From Alkalimonas mucilaginosa (GTDB taxonomy: Bacteria > Pseudomonadota > Gammaproteobacteria > Enterobacterales > Alteromonadaceae): a DNA stretch of 64,000 nt. Where the stretch lies: NCBI RefSeq assembly GCF_036327005.1, contig NZ_JAUGZK010000003.1, positions 310,001 through 374,000 on the forward strand, read 5' to 3'. The notes under the pieces were generated by a model. It saw only the letters and a list, made by a program, of their open reading frames with translations, did not search any database and was not told the origin of the DNA. How positions within the stretch are numbered: the stretch's first letter is position 1; each line of letters begins with the position of its first letter. Positions 32,466-41,992 of this stretch are shown piece after piece. The position numbers were made by a program, and so were the translations under genes.

Positions 32466-33713
32466 TTAAAATAAATATTGCAATCGTGCAGCCAGCGCTT
32501 TGCCGCTATCTTCCGTCCCAACCAATGCCTGCTGCCCAGGGCCAGATACTTCGCTGTAGATTATGTTCGCCATTAAACGAACTCGCGTATTAAAATAGTA
32601 GTTCGTGCCAATTGTATAGGTAGTAACATCGGTTCCTTGATTTTCAGAACTGGCATTGAAGCGACTAAGGCGAGTTACAAATTCCCAGCTGTTGGCGATA
32701 TTTCGCGGTTGACCAAAAACTGCACTGCCGGTTGAATAGGGTCGAACCTCACCTGATGGGAAATAACTAAGTGTCAGGTAAAAACCATCGACATCGGATT
32801 TATTCAACGGATCAGAAGCAAGCATCGTTTTAAGTTCACGCCGGGCATACTCCATTTCAAGCAGGATATTTTGCTTTTGATAGGCAACCTCAATACCACT
32901 CTGGTGCAAGCTATCTAAGGCTGCAGTCGTACCACCAGCACTGTAATTTACCAAACCAATGGGAGTTTTTCTGACTTCCCCTCTTGCTAGCCTGGGACTT
33001 AAGGTGTTCCCCCCCATATCTCTGCGAGAATGCCATGCACCAAGATGTAATACATGCTGATCAACCAGTTGGGACCAGGTCAAACGGCCGGTATAAGCAA
33101 GAGTTAAGCGCCCATTACTGTTCTCTCCACTCGCACCAAAAGCATCATTTTTATGAACTCCAAGAGCCCACCGTAAACCTGTATGTTCATGGTATTGATA
33201 TGCTGAAGCTCCCCAACGAAAGTAAGGAGAAAAACTATCAGCCAAATGACTGCGCTCAATCAAACTTAAATTATTGCTACTCGTAAGCGCATTAAGTGAA
33301 ATATCTTCCCGTAATTTACCAAATTGCACCCGAACACCATTACCAAAACCTGCATAGCGGATCCGAGCCATCACGATGTGATCATTCCCCTCTGCAAAAT
33401 CCAGTAATATGGTGTGATCCCAGTCACCAACAGTGGAGTTTACTCCTAAGCGCACTCTGCGGGCGAATAAATCGCTGCCGCTTGTGCCATTTTCTGCTGC
33501 ATTATAAGCGCCATCAAACAGGTTGTAATCCAGTTGAATACGGCCATCGAATCTCAAGGGCAGTGCCGGCTTGCTTTTTTCAAGCGCATCAACTTTGGCG
33601 CTAAGCTCATCAATTTGTTTTTGTAAATCTGAGTCTTGCGCTTCTTCGGCATGCACCTCCGTCACAACACAACTGCAAAGAAGAAAACCTGTTATTACAA
33701 ATCTTAGGGTCAT
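32466..33713 (-). CDS. OprO/OprP-type outer-membrane porin
   Basis: A 415-residue outer-membrane porin of the phosphate-selective OprO/OprP family. It has a signal peptide (cleavage near residue 22 after VHA), a short coiled-coil (LQKQIDELSAKVDALEKS at about 30-47) and then a 16-strand barrel with alternating aromatic strands, ending in the outer-membrane signature LQYLF. Family members carry phosphate or other anions, but the lysine ladder cannot be judged here. I choose ATG 33713 with GAGGT seven bases upstream; a TTG at 33731 is also in frame. The gene is alone on this strand, with the solute-binding gene after it. Confidence 0.85.
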   Translation of the reverse strand: MTLRFVITGFLLCSCVVTEVHAEEAQDSDLQKQIDELSAKVDALEKSKPALPLRFDGRIQLDYNLFDGAYNAAENGTSGSDLFARRVRLGVNSTVGDWDHTILLDFAEGNDHIVMARIRYAGFGNGVRVQFGKLREDISLNALTSSNNLSLIERSHLADSFSPYFRWGASAYQYHEHTGLRWALGVHKNDAFGASGENSNGRLTLAYTGRLTWSQLVDQHVLHLGAWHSRRDMGGNTLSPRLARGEVRKTPIGLVNYSAGGTTAALDSLHQSGIEVAYQKQNILLEMEYARRELKTMLASDPLNKSDVDGFYLTLSYFPSGEVRPYSTGSAVFGQPRNIANSWEFVTRLSRFNASSENQGTDVTTYTIGTNYYFNTRVRLMANIIYSEVSGPGQQALVGTEDSGKALAARLQYLF

Positions 33714-34003
33714 CGTGGCTACCTCATTCAATGTTTAAGCTATGCCGGAATTACTCTTTATTTGCAAAGTGTTATTGCCACCACCTTTATTATGATCTTG
33801 ACTTACAAAACAGAAAAACCTTTCAATTAAAACTTTTTCAAAGCTAGTTGATAAAAGTAATTGTGTCTAGAAAAAGCCCCTTATTTGTATGAATCCTTTG
33901 AAAAGACATCAAATTCCATCGCGCCAAGCTACAGATGTGCTATACCAAATAAGAGTGTATCGCTAGCCATCAATGAGCCCAGTTTGTTCTGGCAGGAGAG
34001 CCC

Positions 34004-35914
34004 ATGTTCCAGCGTCTAAGAATGACAAGTCGTCTTGTATTAGTTTTTAGTGTACCGTTGTCACTCTGCTTACTCATCGCTGCTGTTGTCGTTATTCAAC
34101 AAGTTAGCAGTCGTGTTGTTAAACTTGGAGAGACGGCTGCTGCGCAGGCAGCACAAAGTAACGCCGATTTAGTCGGGAGCTGGATTAACTCCAGAATGGA
34201 GGTCGTTCGTACCCTCACTGAAACCAATACTTTCACGTCAGGTGATCCAGAAGCAATCACAGCGTTATTGCAACACTTTATGCGCAATCATAGTGAGTTT
34301 GAGGTGATGTTCTATGCCGACTCACAAGGAGAAGCTTACTATCACAATCTGGATCGTCGAAATCGGGCGGATCGAAGTTATTTTAATGAGATTGTTATTC
34401 AAAACAGTCGCACCTCGGTTGTATCAAACCCAACCTACTCCGGAACAACAGGCAACGCCATCACACTATTAGTTCATGCTGTTAAGAATGACAATGGTCG
34501 AGTAATTGGCTTACTGGCCGCGACACTCACGTTAGATACGTTAACACAATTAGTGGATGATATTTCTAGTGAACAAGCGATTGCCTGGCTAGTAGACTCT
34601 CAGGGTATTTATGTAGCACATCCAGAGCCGAGCTTACGCATGGAGAAAAACGCACTGGAATCAACTAATGCAGAGTATTCTGCTATGTCACGGCGTATGA
34701 TCTCTGGTGAAACTGGCCTGGCAGATATTTTCCTGGATAATAACCGACGCTATATGGTTGCATACCATCCGGTGGTAAATACCCCTGGATGGTCGCTGGC
34801 CGTTGCACTCCCCTACGACCATGTCATGGCAACGGCTGTGAGTTTAAGAAACTCCCTGCTAATGGCATTTAGCCTGATTTTAATCATACTTGTCGGGATA
34901 GTCATTCTGGTAGCCAAAATGATTGTCAAGCTAGTGAATACCACAGGTTCCGCCTTAGACAGGATTGCCGCAGGTGATGGAGATCTGACCCAACGCTTAA
35001 GCGAAGAACGACATGACGAGTTTGGTGATCTTGCCCGTAGTTTCAATCACTTCGTTAGTGGCGTTCATGGATTGGTTCAGCAGGTCGCTGGTGCCGCTGT
35101 CCAACTGGCGGCTGCTTCTGAGCAACTTGCTGTATCGAGTCGGGAAGCAAGTGAACAGGTCAGTCAACAGCAACACGAAACTGATCAAGTCGCAACCGCA
35201 ATGACTCAGATGGCAGCCTCAGTGCTTGAAGTTGCGGGAAATGCAGCTCAGGCAGCAACAGCCGCTGAGCAGTCAAGTCTATCGGTTGAACAAGGAGATA
35301 AAGTTGTTCAAAGGACAGCATCTGAGGTATCCATTTTAGCTGGCGAAGTTCAAAAAGCAGTTGATGTAATGCAACGATTGCAAAAAGATGCCGAGTCAAT
35401 TGGTGCAATGCTGGAAGTCATTCGTGCAATTGCTGATCAAACCAACCTTCTGGCTTTAAATGCGGCAATTGAAGCCGCTCGCGCCGGCGAGCATGGCAGA
35501 GGCTTTGCTGTGGTTGCTGATGAAGTCAGGGCATTGGCAACTCGCACCCAAGCATCAACTGAAGATATCCGCAACATTATTGAAAAACTGCAAGCCGTTT
35601 CGCAAGATGCTGTCAATGTAATGGATGGTAGCTATACCAAAGCGAATGAAGTCCTTGACTGGTCTAGCCAGGCGTCAGAAATGCTCAAACAGATCACAGA
35701 GTCCATCATGACGATTAATGATATGAATATGCAAATTGCTACAGCTACTGAAGAACAATCTGCTGTTGCAGAAGACGTTAATCAATCACTGATTCGAATT
35801 AGTACAGGTGTTGAACAGTTGTCAACCGGATCAGCCCACATCGCGGGAGGCAGTGATGAGCTGGCTCGGTTAGCCACAGAATTGCAACAGCGTGTTGCCC
35901 GCTTTAAAGTCTAG
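34004..35914 (+). CDS. Methyl-accepting chemotaxis protein with dCACHE domain
   Basis: A 636-residue chemoreceptor. Order: TM1 (about 12-30), periplasmic double-CACHE sensor (about 35-275, with YFNEIV and the small-ligand-type TYSGTTGNAITLLVHAV), TM2 (283-305), HAMP (305-360) and a cytoplasmic helical hairpin with the highly conserved tip (about 480-512, ADQTNLLALNAAIEAARAG). It should bind small molecules such as amino acids, which are common dCACHE ligands, and control CheA through CheW. No C-terminal CheR-binding pentapeptide is present. The ATG has AGGAG seven bases upstream. No other che genes are near. A strong terminator shared with rplT follows. Confidence 0.94.
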   Translation: MFQRLRMTSRLVLVFSVPLSLCLLIAAVVVIQQVSSRVVKLGETAAAQAAQSNADLVGSWINSRMEVVRTLTETNTFTSGDPEAITALLQHFMRNHSEFEVMFYADSQGEAYYHNLDRRNRADRSYFNEIVIQNSRTSVVSNPTYSGTTGNAITLLVHAVKNDNGRVIGLLAATLTLDTLTQLVDDISSEQAIAWLVDSQGIYVAHPEPSLRMEKNALESTNAEYSAMSRRMISGETGLADIFLDNNRRYMVAYHPVVNTPGWSLAVALPYDHVMATAVSLRNSLLMAFSLILIILVGIVILVAKMIVKLVNTTGSALDRIAAGDGDLTQRLSEERHDEFGDLARSFNHFVSGVHGLVQQVAGAAVQLAAASEQLAVSSREASEQVSQQQHETDQVATAMTQMAASVLEVAGNAAQAATAAEQSSLSVEQGDKVVQRTASEVSILAGEVQKAVDVMQRLQKDAESIGAMLEVIRAIADQTNLLALNAAIEAARAGEHGRGFAVVADEVRALATRTQASTEDIRNIIEKLQAVSQDAVNVMDGSYTKANEVLDWSSQASEMLKQITESIMTINDMNMQIATATEEQSAVAEDVNQSLIRISTGVEQLSTGSAHIAGGSDELARLATELQQRVARFKV

Positions 35915-35936
35915 ACTAGTCCACTGTTTTTATAAC

Positions 35937-35964
35937 AAAAAAAGCACCCGAAGGTGCTTTTTTT
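35937..35964. terminator. Bidirectional terminator between chemoreceptor and rplT
   Basis: A perfect 12-bp stem AAAAAAAGCACC / GGTGCTTTTTTT with a 4-base loop. It has A/T tracts on both sides and serves both the plus-strand receptor and the minus-strand ribosomal operon. Confidence 0.92.
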
Positions 35965-35979
35965 AAGACGGATGGCAAC

Positions 35980-36339
35980 TTACGCAGCCAAACCTTCTTT
36001 TGCTTTGTTGACCAAAGCGGTGAATGCCGCCTTGTCGTACACAGCGATATCCGCCAGGATCTTACGGTCGATTTCCACAGAGGCTTTTTTCAGGCCTGCA
36101 ATGAAGCGGCTGTAAGACAGACCGTTCTGACGAGAAGCCGCATTGATACGGGCAATCCACAGTTGACGGAACTGACGCTTACGCTGGCGACGGTCACGGT
36201 AGGCGTATTGGCCTGCCTTAATTACCGCCTGGAAAGCAACACGATAAACACGACTGCGGGCACCGTAGTAACCTTTGGCCTGGTTTAACACCTTCTTGTG
36301 ACGCGCGCGCGCCGTTACACCACGTTTTACTCTTGGCAT
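35980..36339 (-). CDS. rplT: 50S ribosomal protein L20
   Basis: A 119-residue L20, of normal length and very conserved (PRVKRGVTARARHKKVL at the start). L20 binds 23S rRNA early in assembly, and in E. coli it also represses its own operon by binding the rpmI-rplT mRNA. It is the last gene of thrS-infC-rpmI-rplT, 16 bases after rpmI. Confidence 0.98.
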   Translation of the reverse strand: MPRVKRGVTARARHKKVLNQAKGYYGARSRVYRVAFQAVIKAGQYAYRDRRQRKRQFRQLWIARINAASRQNGLSYSRFIAGLKKASVEIDRKILADIAVYDKAAFTALVNKAKEGLAA

Positions 36340-36355
36340 GTCAAGCTCCTATTCG

Positions 36356-36553
36356 TTATGCGTATGGCATGCAGCGGTCAAGACCGGCAATATCAACTTT
36401 AGCAACCAGGGTTTTAGGGCCCAGTTGACGCTTACGCTTGGAGCTTTTCTTCGTCAGAATGTGGCGAAGGTGTGATTGCTTGCGCTTAAAGCTACCAGAA
36501 GCTGTTTTTTTGAAACGCTTCGCGGCACCTTTGTTGGTTTTCATCTTTGGCAT
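36356..36553 (-). CDS. rpmI: 50S ribosomal protein L35
   Basis: A 65-residue L35. The true start is ATG 36553 (PKMKTNKGAAKRFKKT). A longer in-frame start at 36604 would add 17 residues not found in the family. It has no clear ribosome site, in line with the L20-controlled translation of this gene in enterobacteria. Confidence 0.97.
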   Translation of the reverse strand: MPKMKTNKGAAKRFKKTASGSFKRKQSHLRHILTKKSSKRKRQLGPKTLVAKVDIAGLDRCMPYA

Positions 36554-36639
36554 AGTATTAAAACTCGCATTGTAGTTAACAACGAATAATAAGGCGTCAG
36601 CCACTGACCTGGGCCAGCGGCATGCGCTTGAAAGCCTTA

Positions 36640-37182
36640 TTACTTCTTATTTGGGGCCAGCATCATGGTCATCTGGCGACCTTCCACCCGGCTGGGGAAA
36701 GATTCGCACACAGCAATGTCTTCCATATCGGCTTTAATCCGATTTAGCATCTCAATGCCGATTTCCTGATGCGCCATTTCACGACCACGATAACGCAGTG
36801 TGACTTTGGCTTTGTCACCCTCTTCAATAAAGCGACGCAGGTTGCGTAGTTTGACCTGGTAATCGCCTTCATCAGTTCCAGGCCGGAATTTTACTTCCTT
36901 AATCTGGATCTGCTTTTGCTTTTTCTTCTGCTCTTTCAGAGCCTTACTTTTTTCAAACAGGAACTTACCATAATCCATTAGTTTACAGACAGGAGGTTCC
37001 GCATTTGGGCTTACTTCCACCAGATCAACGCCGGCTTCTTCTGCCATGGTCAAAGCTTCAGCAGTCACCACAACACCCAACTGCTCTCCTTCGACACCTA
37101 CCAAACGTACTTCACGTACATTGATTTCTTCATTTAAGCGGTTCGCCCGCGGTGCTGCCTGATTCTTTTTTCCAACTTTAAT
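36640..37182 (-). CDS. infC: Translation initiation factor IF-3 (AUU start)
   Basis: A 180-residue IF-3, which keeps 30S subunits free and checks start-codon pairing. The N-domain (ANRLNEEINVREVRLVG), lysine-rich linker (LKEQKKKQKQIQIKEVKFR) and C-domain are all present. No ATG is found where the family begins; instead ATT at 37182-37180 is placed 8 bases after GGAGG (37191-37195), as in E. coli infC. The AUU start allows IF-3 to repress its own translation. A TTG at 37197 is in frame but lies inside the ribosome-binding region, so AUU is the better choice. Confidence 0.95.
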   Translation of the reverse strand: MKVGKKNQAAPRANRLNEEINVREVRLVGVEGEQLGVVVTAEALTMAEEAGVDLVEVSPNAEPPVCKLMDYGKFLFEKSKALKEQKKKQKQIQIKEVKFRPGTDEGDYQVKLRNLRRFIEEGDKAKVTLRYRGREMAHQEIGIEMLNRIKADMEDIAVCESFPSRVEGRQMTMMLAPNKK

Positions 37183-37208
37183 GGTTCGTTCCTCCAAGAA
37201 AAGAATAA

Positions 37209-39122
37209 TTACGACTTAGTAGCAATTTCTGTCTGCAGCTTGTCAATAAAGCTTTCTACCGACATTTTGCCCAAGTCTTCCCCCTTACGGGTGCGCACCG
37301 CCACATCACCGGCTTCCATCTCTTTATCGCCGACAACTATCAGGTACGGGATCCGCTTTAAGGTATGCTCGCGGATTTTAAAGCCTATTTTCTCATTTCT
37401 CAAGTCACTTATCACACGAATGCCCTGAGATTTGAAAGTTTTTACCAATTTTCGCACATAATCGGCCTGATGATCGGTAATATTCATCACCACCACCTGG
37501 GTTGGTGCTAACCAGGCCGGGAATAAACCAGCGTACTCTTCAATCAAAATACCGATAAAACGCTCCAGCGAGCCTAAAATGGCACGGTGGATCATTACTG
37601 GCGGCTTACGCTCGCCATCTTCATCGACAAATTGTGCGCCCAAACGGGCTGGCATCGAAAAGTCGAGCTGTATGGTACCACATTGCCAGGCCCGACCAAT
37701 GGAATCGTACAAAGTAAATTCAATCTTAGGGCCATAGAAAGCCCCCTCACCTGGCTGGTACTGGAACTCCAGACCATTGCGCTGCAAGGCTTCGGCCAAT
37801 GCCTGCTCGGATTTATCCCAGCTTTCATCGCTCCCAATACGCTTTTCCGGCCGGGTCGACAGCTTGATATCGATGTTGTCGCTAAAACCAAAATCTTTGT
37901 AGACGTCATACACCATGCTAATGCAGCTGGTCACTTCATCCAGGATTTGCGCTTCAGTACAGAACACATGGGCATCGTCCTGGGTAAAGGAGCGCACCCG
38001 CATCAGGCCATGCAAAGCACCCGACGGCTCGTTGCGATGCACAATGCCAAATTCAGCCATGCGGTATGGCAGGTCACGGTAACTTTTTAAGCCCTGATTA
38101 AAAATCTGCACATGGCCCGGGCAGTTCATCGGCTTCACCGCGTAGGTGCGTTTTTCCGACTCGGTGGCAAAGATATTGTCGTGGTACTTGTCCCAGTGGC
38201 CGGATTTTTCCCACATTGAGACATCCATGATCATCGGTGCACGGACTTCTTCGTAGTCGTACTCCACCAGCTTGTCACGCATGTAGTTTTCGATGGTCTT
38301 GTAGATTTTCCAGCCATCATCATGCCAGAACACCATGCCAGGTGCTTCTTCCTGCCAGTGGAACAGATTCAGTGCCTTGCCAATTTTACGGTGATCGCGC
38401 TTTTCCGCTTCTTCGAGCTGCGTTAAATAAGCCGCTAATTGTTTCTTATCCGCCCAGGCAGTGCCATAAATGCGCTGCAGCATCTTGTTGTTGGAGTCGC
38501 CACGCCAGTAAGCACCGGCAACTTTCATTACTTTAAAATGCTGACAAAACTTCATGTTTGGTACATGCGGACCACGGCACATATCGATGTATTCTTCGTG
38601 GTGATACAGGCCAGGCTGATCGTCTTTACTGACGTTTTCCTGCAGGATTTGCAGCTTGTAATTCTCGCCACGGGCTTTGAAGGTATCAAACGCTTCCTGC
38701 CAGCTGACTTTTTTCTTGATCACGTCGTATTCGGTTTTTGCCAGCTCCAGCATGCGCTGTTCAAGCCGCTGTAAATCGTCGTGGCTAAGCGAATGCTCCA
38801 TATCCACGTCGTAATAAAAACCTTTGTCAATCACCGGGCCGATGGCCATTTTTACATTGGGCCACAGTTGCTTGATGGCATGGCCAAGCAAGTGCGCGCA
38901 GGAATGGCGGATGATCTCCAGGCCTTCCTCGTTTTTGGCGGTGATGATTTGCAGCTCTGCGTCCTGCTCAATCAGATCGCAGGCATCAACCAGCTGACCA
39001 TTAACACGGCCGGCGATGGTCGCCTTCGCTAAACCAGGGCCAATGTCTTTGGCAACATCCATCACAGAAACTGAGTGGTCGAATACGCGCTGACTGCCGT
39101 CAGGCAAAGTAATAACAGGCAT
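37209..39122 (-). CDS. thrS: Threonyl-tRNA synthetase
   Basis: A 637-residue ThrRS of class II. It has the TGS domain (1-60), the editing domain (about 65-225, with HSCAHLLGHAIKQL and CRGPHVPN), the catalytic core with zinc residues in MNCPGH and HRNEPSGALHGLMR, and the C-terminal anticodon-binding domain. ATG 39122 has AAGGA nearby and fits the family; the longer open frame to 39275 does not. It heads thrS-infC-rpmI-rplT, with 26 bases to the infC start. A hairpin in its leader (39183-39215) recalls the autogenous thrS operator of E. coli. Confidence 0.97.
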   Translation of the reverse strand: MPVITLPDGSQRVFDHSVSVMDVAKDIGPGLAKATIAGRVNGQLVDACDLIEQDAELQIITAKNEEGLEIIRHSCAHLLGHAIKQLWPNVKMAIGPVIDKGFYYDVDMEHSLSHDDLQRLEQRMLELAKTEYDVIKKKVSWQEAFDTFKARGENYKLQILQENVSKDDQPGLYHHEEYIDMCRGPHVPNMKFCQHFKVMKVAGAYWRGDSNNKMLQRIYGTAWADKKQLAAYLTQLEEAEKRDHRKIGKALNLFHWQEEAPGMVFWHDDGWKIYKTIENYMRDKLVEYDYEEVRAPMIMDVSMWEKSGHWDKYHDNIFATESEKRTYAVKPMNCPGHVQIFNQGLKSYRDLPYRMAEFGIVHRNEPSGALHGLMRVRSFTQDDAHVFCTEAQILDEVTSCISMVYDVYKDFGFSDNIDIKLSTRPEKRIGSDESWDKSEQALAEALQRNGLEFQYQPGEGAFYGPKIEFTLYDSIGRAWQCGTIQLDFSMPARLGAQFVDEDGERKPPVMIHRAILGSLERFIGILIEEYAGLFPAWLAPTQVVVMNITDHQADYVRKLVKTFKSQGIRVISDLRNEKIGFKIREHTLKRIPYLIVVGDKEMEAGDVAVRTRKGEDLGKMSVESFIDKLQTEIATKS

Positions 39123-39182
39123 GACTTGTCCTTTTTCCAGTGGTGGCCCATACCAAGGGTCACATATGAATTCAATATAATG

Positions 39183-39215
39183 TTTACCCGTATCAGATGA
39201 AACACAACGGGTAAA
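39183..39215 (-). promoter_or_regulatory. Hairpin in the presumed thrS leader
   Basis: An 8-bp stem TTTACCCG / CGGGTAAA with a 17-base loop, 60 bases upstream of the thrS start. In E. coli, ThrRS binds tRNA-like hairpins in its own leader. Whether this one acts the same way is a guess based on position and stem. Confidence 0.4.
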
Positions 39216-39415
39216 GCTGAGACGATATGCCTTGCGGACCAGTCGATGACCCCTACAAAGAGCCATTTGATACACAACGCGGAATACCGCTTGTTTTCAG
39301 CAGCGTTATGATAACACCTGCACCCGCTAAGCTCCATACAAAGTCATGGCCATGGGTGAATTTTCTTGATTTTGCGCCATACTCAATACACCAAATTCAA
39401 GCCGGAGCGAAAATT

Positions 39416-40276
39416 ATGTGGCAAGCCATTGCAGAACACATTAACAGTGAGCTGGATATCGACTTTAAAGTGGAAAAAAAACAGCAACTGAGCGGTGGTG
39501 ATATCAATCTGGCTTACCATATATCGGATGATAAACACGACTTTTTCATCAAACTGAACGAAAAAGAACAATTGGAGCAATTTATCTCGGAAGCTATGAG
39601 CCTGCACTGCATAGAGCAGCGTCACGCCATCCGGGTGCCGAGGGTGATTTGCTATGGCCAAACGCTGGACAAAGCTTTTCTGGTACTGGAATATCTGCCT
39701 TTAGTAGATGAACATAATGCGGGTTGGGAGACTTTGGGGCTTGCCCTGGCCAGGCTGCATGAAGACAGTGGCCAGGCCATGTATGGCTTTGATTGGGACA
39801 GCTCCCTGGGGCGTACCAGTCAGCCCAATAAGTGGCAAGGCAGCTGGAGCAGCTTTTTCTCGGAGCAGCGCCTTGGCTGGTTGCTACAACTGCTGCAAGA
39901 GCAAGGCTTTGGCTTTGGTAAAATAGACTTTCTGGTCGAGCAGTGCCGGCAGCGACTGCACCACTATGAACCGCTCCCTAGCTTGGTGCATGGCGATTTT
40001 TGGCGCGGTAATGTCGGCTTTATGGCTGATGAAGCCGTCATCTTTGATCCGGCCAGCTACTATGGTGACCGGGAAGTGGATATTGCCTTTAGCGAGTTGT
40101 TTGGCCGTTTCCCCGAGCGCTTTTATCACAGCTACCAAAATCAGTACCCGTTGGATAAAAACTACGGTGAGCGTAAACATTTATACAACCTCTACCATGT
40201 ACTAAACCACGCCTATATGTTCCGCGGCAGTTACCTGCTGCAAGCCCAGGATATGGTAAAGCACCTGTTCTATTAA
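39416..40276 (+). CDS. yniA: Fructosamine kinase family protein (YniA-like)
   Basis: A 286-residue kinase of the fructosamine-kinase/APH fold. The N-lobe has the ATP-binding Lys in FIKLN; the catalytic loop is LVHGDFWRGNVGF and the metal motif FDPASYYGDREVD. Eukaryotic relatives phosphorylate sugar adducts on proteins and thereby help remove glycation; the E. coli homologue lies near thrS and pfkB, and the same neighbourhood is seen here. ATG 39416 is chosen because GGAG lies nine bases upstream and the family starts here; the longer frame to 39227 is not supported. It is divergent from thrS. Confidence 0.92.
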   Translation: MWQAIAEHINSELDIDFKVEKKQQLSGGDINLAYHISDDKHDFFIKLNEKEQLEQFISEAMSLHCIEQRHAIRVPRVICYGQTLDKAFLVLEYLPLVDEHNAGWETLGLALARLHEDSGQAMYGFDWDSSLGRTSQPNKWQGSWSSFFSEQRLGWLLQLLQEQGFGFGKIDFLVEQCRQRLHHYEPLPSLVHGDFWRGNVGFMADEAVIFDPASYYGDREVDIAFSELFGRFPERFYHSYQNQYPLDKNYGERKHLYNLYHVLNHAYMFRGSYLLQAQDMVKHLFY

Positions 40277-40347
40277 TCACTTTGTATTGATCCAAAATAC
40301 GATTCGACTGATAGAATACTGCCTTTACCAGCAAAAGTGATGTTTCA

Positions 40348-41100
40348 ATGAGCTTAACAACTTCCCCGGTAGCCCTGATCACCGGCAGCGCCAAGCGGCT
40401 TGGCCGCACCATGATAGAACGGCTGCATCGCCATGGTTATAACGTCATTATTCACTACCACAGCTCTGAACGCGAAGCGCAGAACTTTGCAGCCAGTCTG
40501 AATCAGCTGCGGCCTGACAGTGCCTGCCTGGTGCAAGGGGATCTGACCGACAACAACAGCTTGCTGCGCATTGCCAGGGAAGCAGAGCAGGCTTTTGGCC
40601 GGCTGGACATCCTGATTAACAATGCCTCGGCTTTTTATCCTACCCGCATAGGTAGCGCCAGCTTTGACGACTGGGATCAACTGATGGGTTCGAATGCCAA
40701 GGCACCGTTTTTCTTAAGCCAGGCATTGGCTCCAGTGCTTTCAAAGCAAAACGGCTGCATTATCAATATGGTGGATATTCATGCCGAGCGCCCCTTGCTG
40801 GAACACCCGATCTACTGCATGGCCAAGGCTGCACTTTTGATGCTGACAAAGTCGCTGGCACGTGAATTAGCGCCTACAATAAGAGTGAATGGGATAGCAC
40901 CTGGCGCCATACTCTGGCCCAGCAACGACATTGCAGAAACAGACAAACAAATGATCCTGCAGCAAATCCCATTGGAGACACTCGGCACTCCGGACGATAT
41001 TGCCGATACCGCCTTGTTTTTGATTGAATCAGGTTATGTGAACGGACAAATTATTGCGGTCGATGGCGGCAGAAGTCTGGGGGGAACAAAAAAAGCCTAA
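40348..41100 (+). CDS. Pteridine reductase (FolM/PTR1-like SDR)
   Basis: A 250-residue short-chain dehydrogenase. The nucleotide motif is TGSAKRLG (residues 13-20), the TGxxxRxG variant typical of pteridine reductases in place of TGxxxGxG. The NNASAF and YCMAK (Tyr/Lys catalytic pair) motifs follow. It should reduce dihydro- or biopterin using NADPH and may back up dihydrofolate reductase. It has no membrane segments. ATG 40348 lacks a strong ribosome site (CAAAAGTGATGTTTCA upstream). It is followed after 24 bases by a small zinc-ribbon gene. Confidence 0.88.
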   Translation: MSLTTSPVALITGSAKRLGRTMIERLHRHGYNVIIHYHSSEREAQNFAASLNQLRPDSACLVQGDLTDNNSLLRIAREAEQAFGRLDILINNASAFYPTRIGSASFDDWDQLMGSNAKAPFFLSQALAPVLSKQNGCIINMVDIHAERPLLEHPIYCMAKAALLMLTKSLARELAPTIRVNGIAPGAILWPSNDIAETDKQMILQQIPLETLGTPDDIADTALFLIESGYVNGQIIAVDGGRSLGGTKKA

Positions 41101-41124
41101 CAGCCTGTTACAATTGGAGGCGGT

Positions 41125-41325
41125 ATGTCGGTATTACGTCGCACCATTGAATGTCCCTTTTGCGGTCACCATCTGCACATTAGTTTTGAGGTGACCGATG
41201 AGGATCAAGATTACATCGAAGACTGTAGCAATTGCTGCAATCCGATCCATTTACGCGTGCATAAAGACGATCTGCACCACAGTGTGCAATTGTTTGTCGA
41301 TGCCGATGATGAGCAATACTACTAA
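41125..41325 (+). CDS. CPXCG-motif cysteine-rich zinc-ribbon protein
   Basis: A 66-residue protein with two cysteine pairs, CPFCG (10-14) and CSNCC (about 34-38), and an acidic C-terminus. This is the CPXCG family, a small zinc ribbon common in gammaproteobacteria with no known role. GGAGG lies six bases before the ATG. Its TAA overlaps the TAG of the convergent ribE gene by two bases. Confidence 0.88.
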   Translation: MSVLRRTIECPFCGHHLHISFEVTDEDQDYIEDCSNCCNPIHLRVHKDDLHHSVQLFVDADDEQYY

Positions 41326-41942
41326 GTCTGCTGCCGCTGCTGCATCACCCGCTCAACCGTTTGTACAATGGTGACGGTTTGCTGATCCAGCTCAATATTG
41401 AGCCGATCACCTACTTGACGCTGCCCCAGTGTGGTGATGCTGAGCGTTTCCGGAATTAAGTGCAATTCAAAACCATCGGCATGCACCACTCCTACCGTCA
41501 GGCTGGCACCATCCACTGTAATAAAACCTTTGGCCAGAACATAAGGTAGATACTCTGCTTCCAACCGCAGTCGCATACGGCAGTTGTGCTTGGTGCGCTC
41601 AAGCTCGATCAGCTCCGTAGTGGTTTGGATATGACCAGACACCAGATGACCGCCAATTTCATCGCCAAACTTTAATGAGCGCTCAAAGTTGACCCAATCT
41701 CCCTGTGCTAAGGCACCCAGATTGGTTCTTGCCAGGGTTTCATCAATCACATCAAAAGTGACCCTGCCAGCGGCCTCATCAAAGGCGGTGACCGTTAAAC
41801 AGACCCCATTGATGGCGATACTGGCACCCAAAGTTAACTGCTGCAATTTATCAGACGCTACAGCAAGAGTTAGCTGGCGAAAATTGGGGGCAGAAGCTAT
41901 GGCGGCAATTTGGGCCTGACACTGAACAATACCTGTAAACAT
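41322..41942 (-). CDS. ribE: Riboflavin synthase, alpha subunit
   Basis: A 206-residue riboflavin synthase which joins two lumazine molecules to make riboflavin and a by-product. It has the expected two similar barrel halves, each with the G-x-x-I-x-V/I-N/D-G-x-x-L/C-T-V motif (ASIAINGVCLTVT near 40-52 and KGFITVDGASLTV near 139-151). The start MFTGIV is highly conserved. It is divergent from norM, an arrangement known in other gammaproteobacteria. No FMN riboswitch is seen upstream; the shared spacer is only 50 bases. Confidence 0.97.
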   Translation of the reverse strand: MFTGIVQCQAQIAAIASAPNFRQLTLAVASDKLQQLTLGASIAINGVCLTVTAFDEAAGRVTFDVIDETLARTNLGALAQGDWVNFERSLKFGDEIGGHLVSGHIQTTTELIELERTKHNCRMRLRLEAEYLPYVLAKGFITVDGASLTVGVVHADGFELHLIPETLSITTLGQRQVGDRLNIELDQQTVTIVQTVERVMQQRQQT

Positions 41943-41992
41943 ACACCCTCGGTTGTGCTAAAGTATGCGCCCGTTCCGATAAGGGCAACTCA

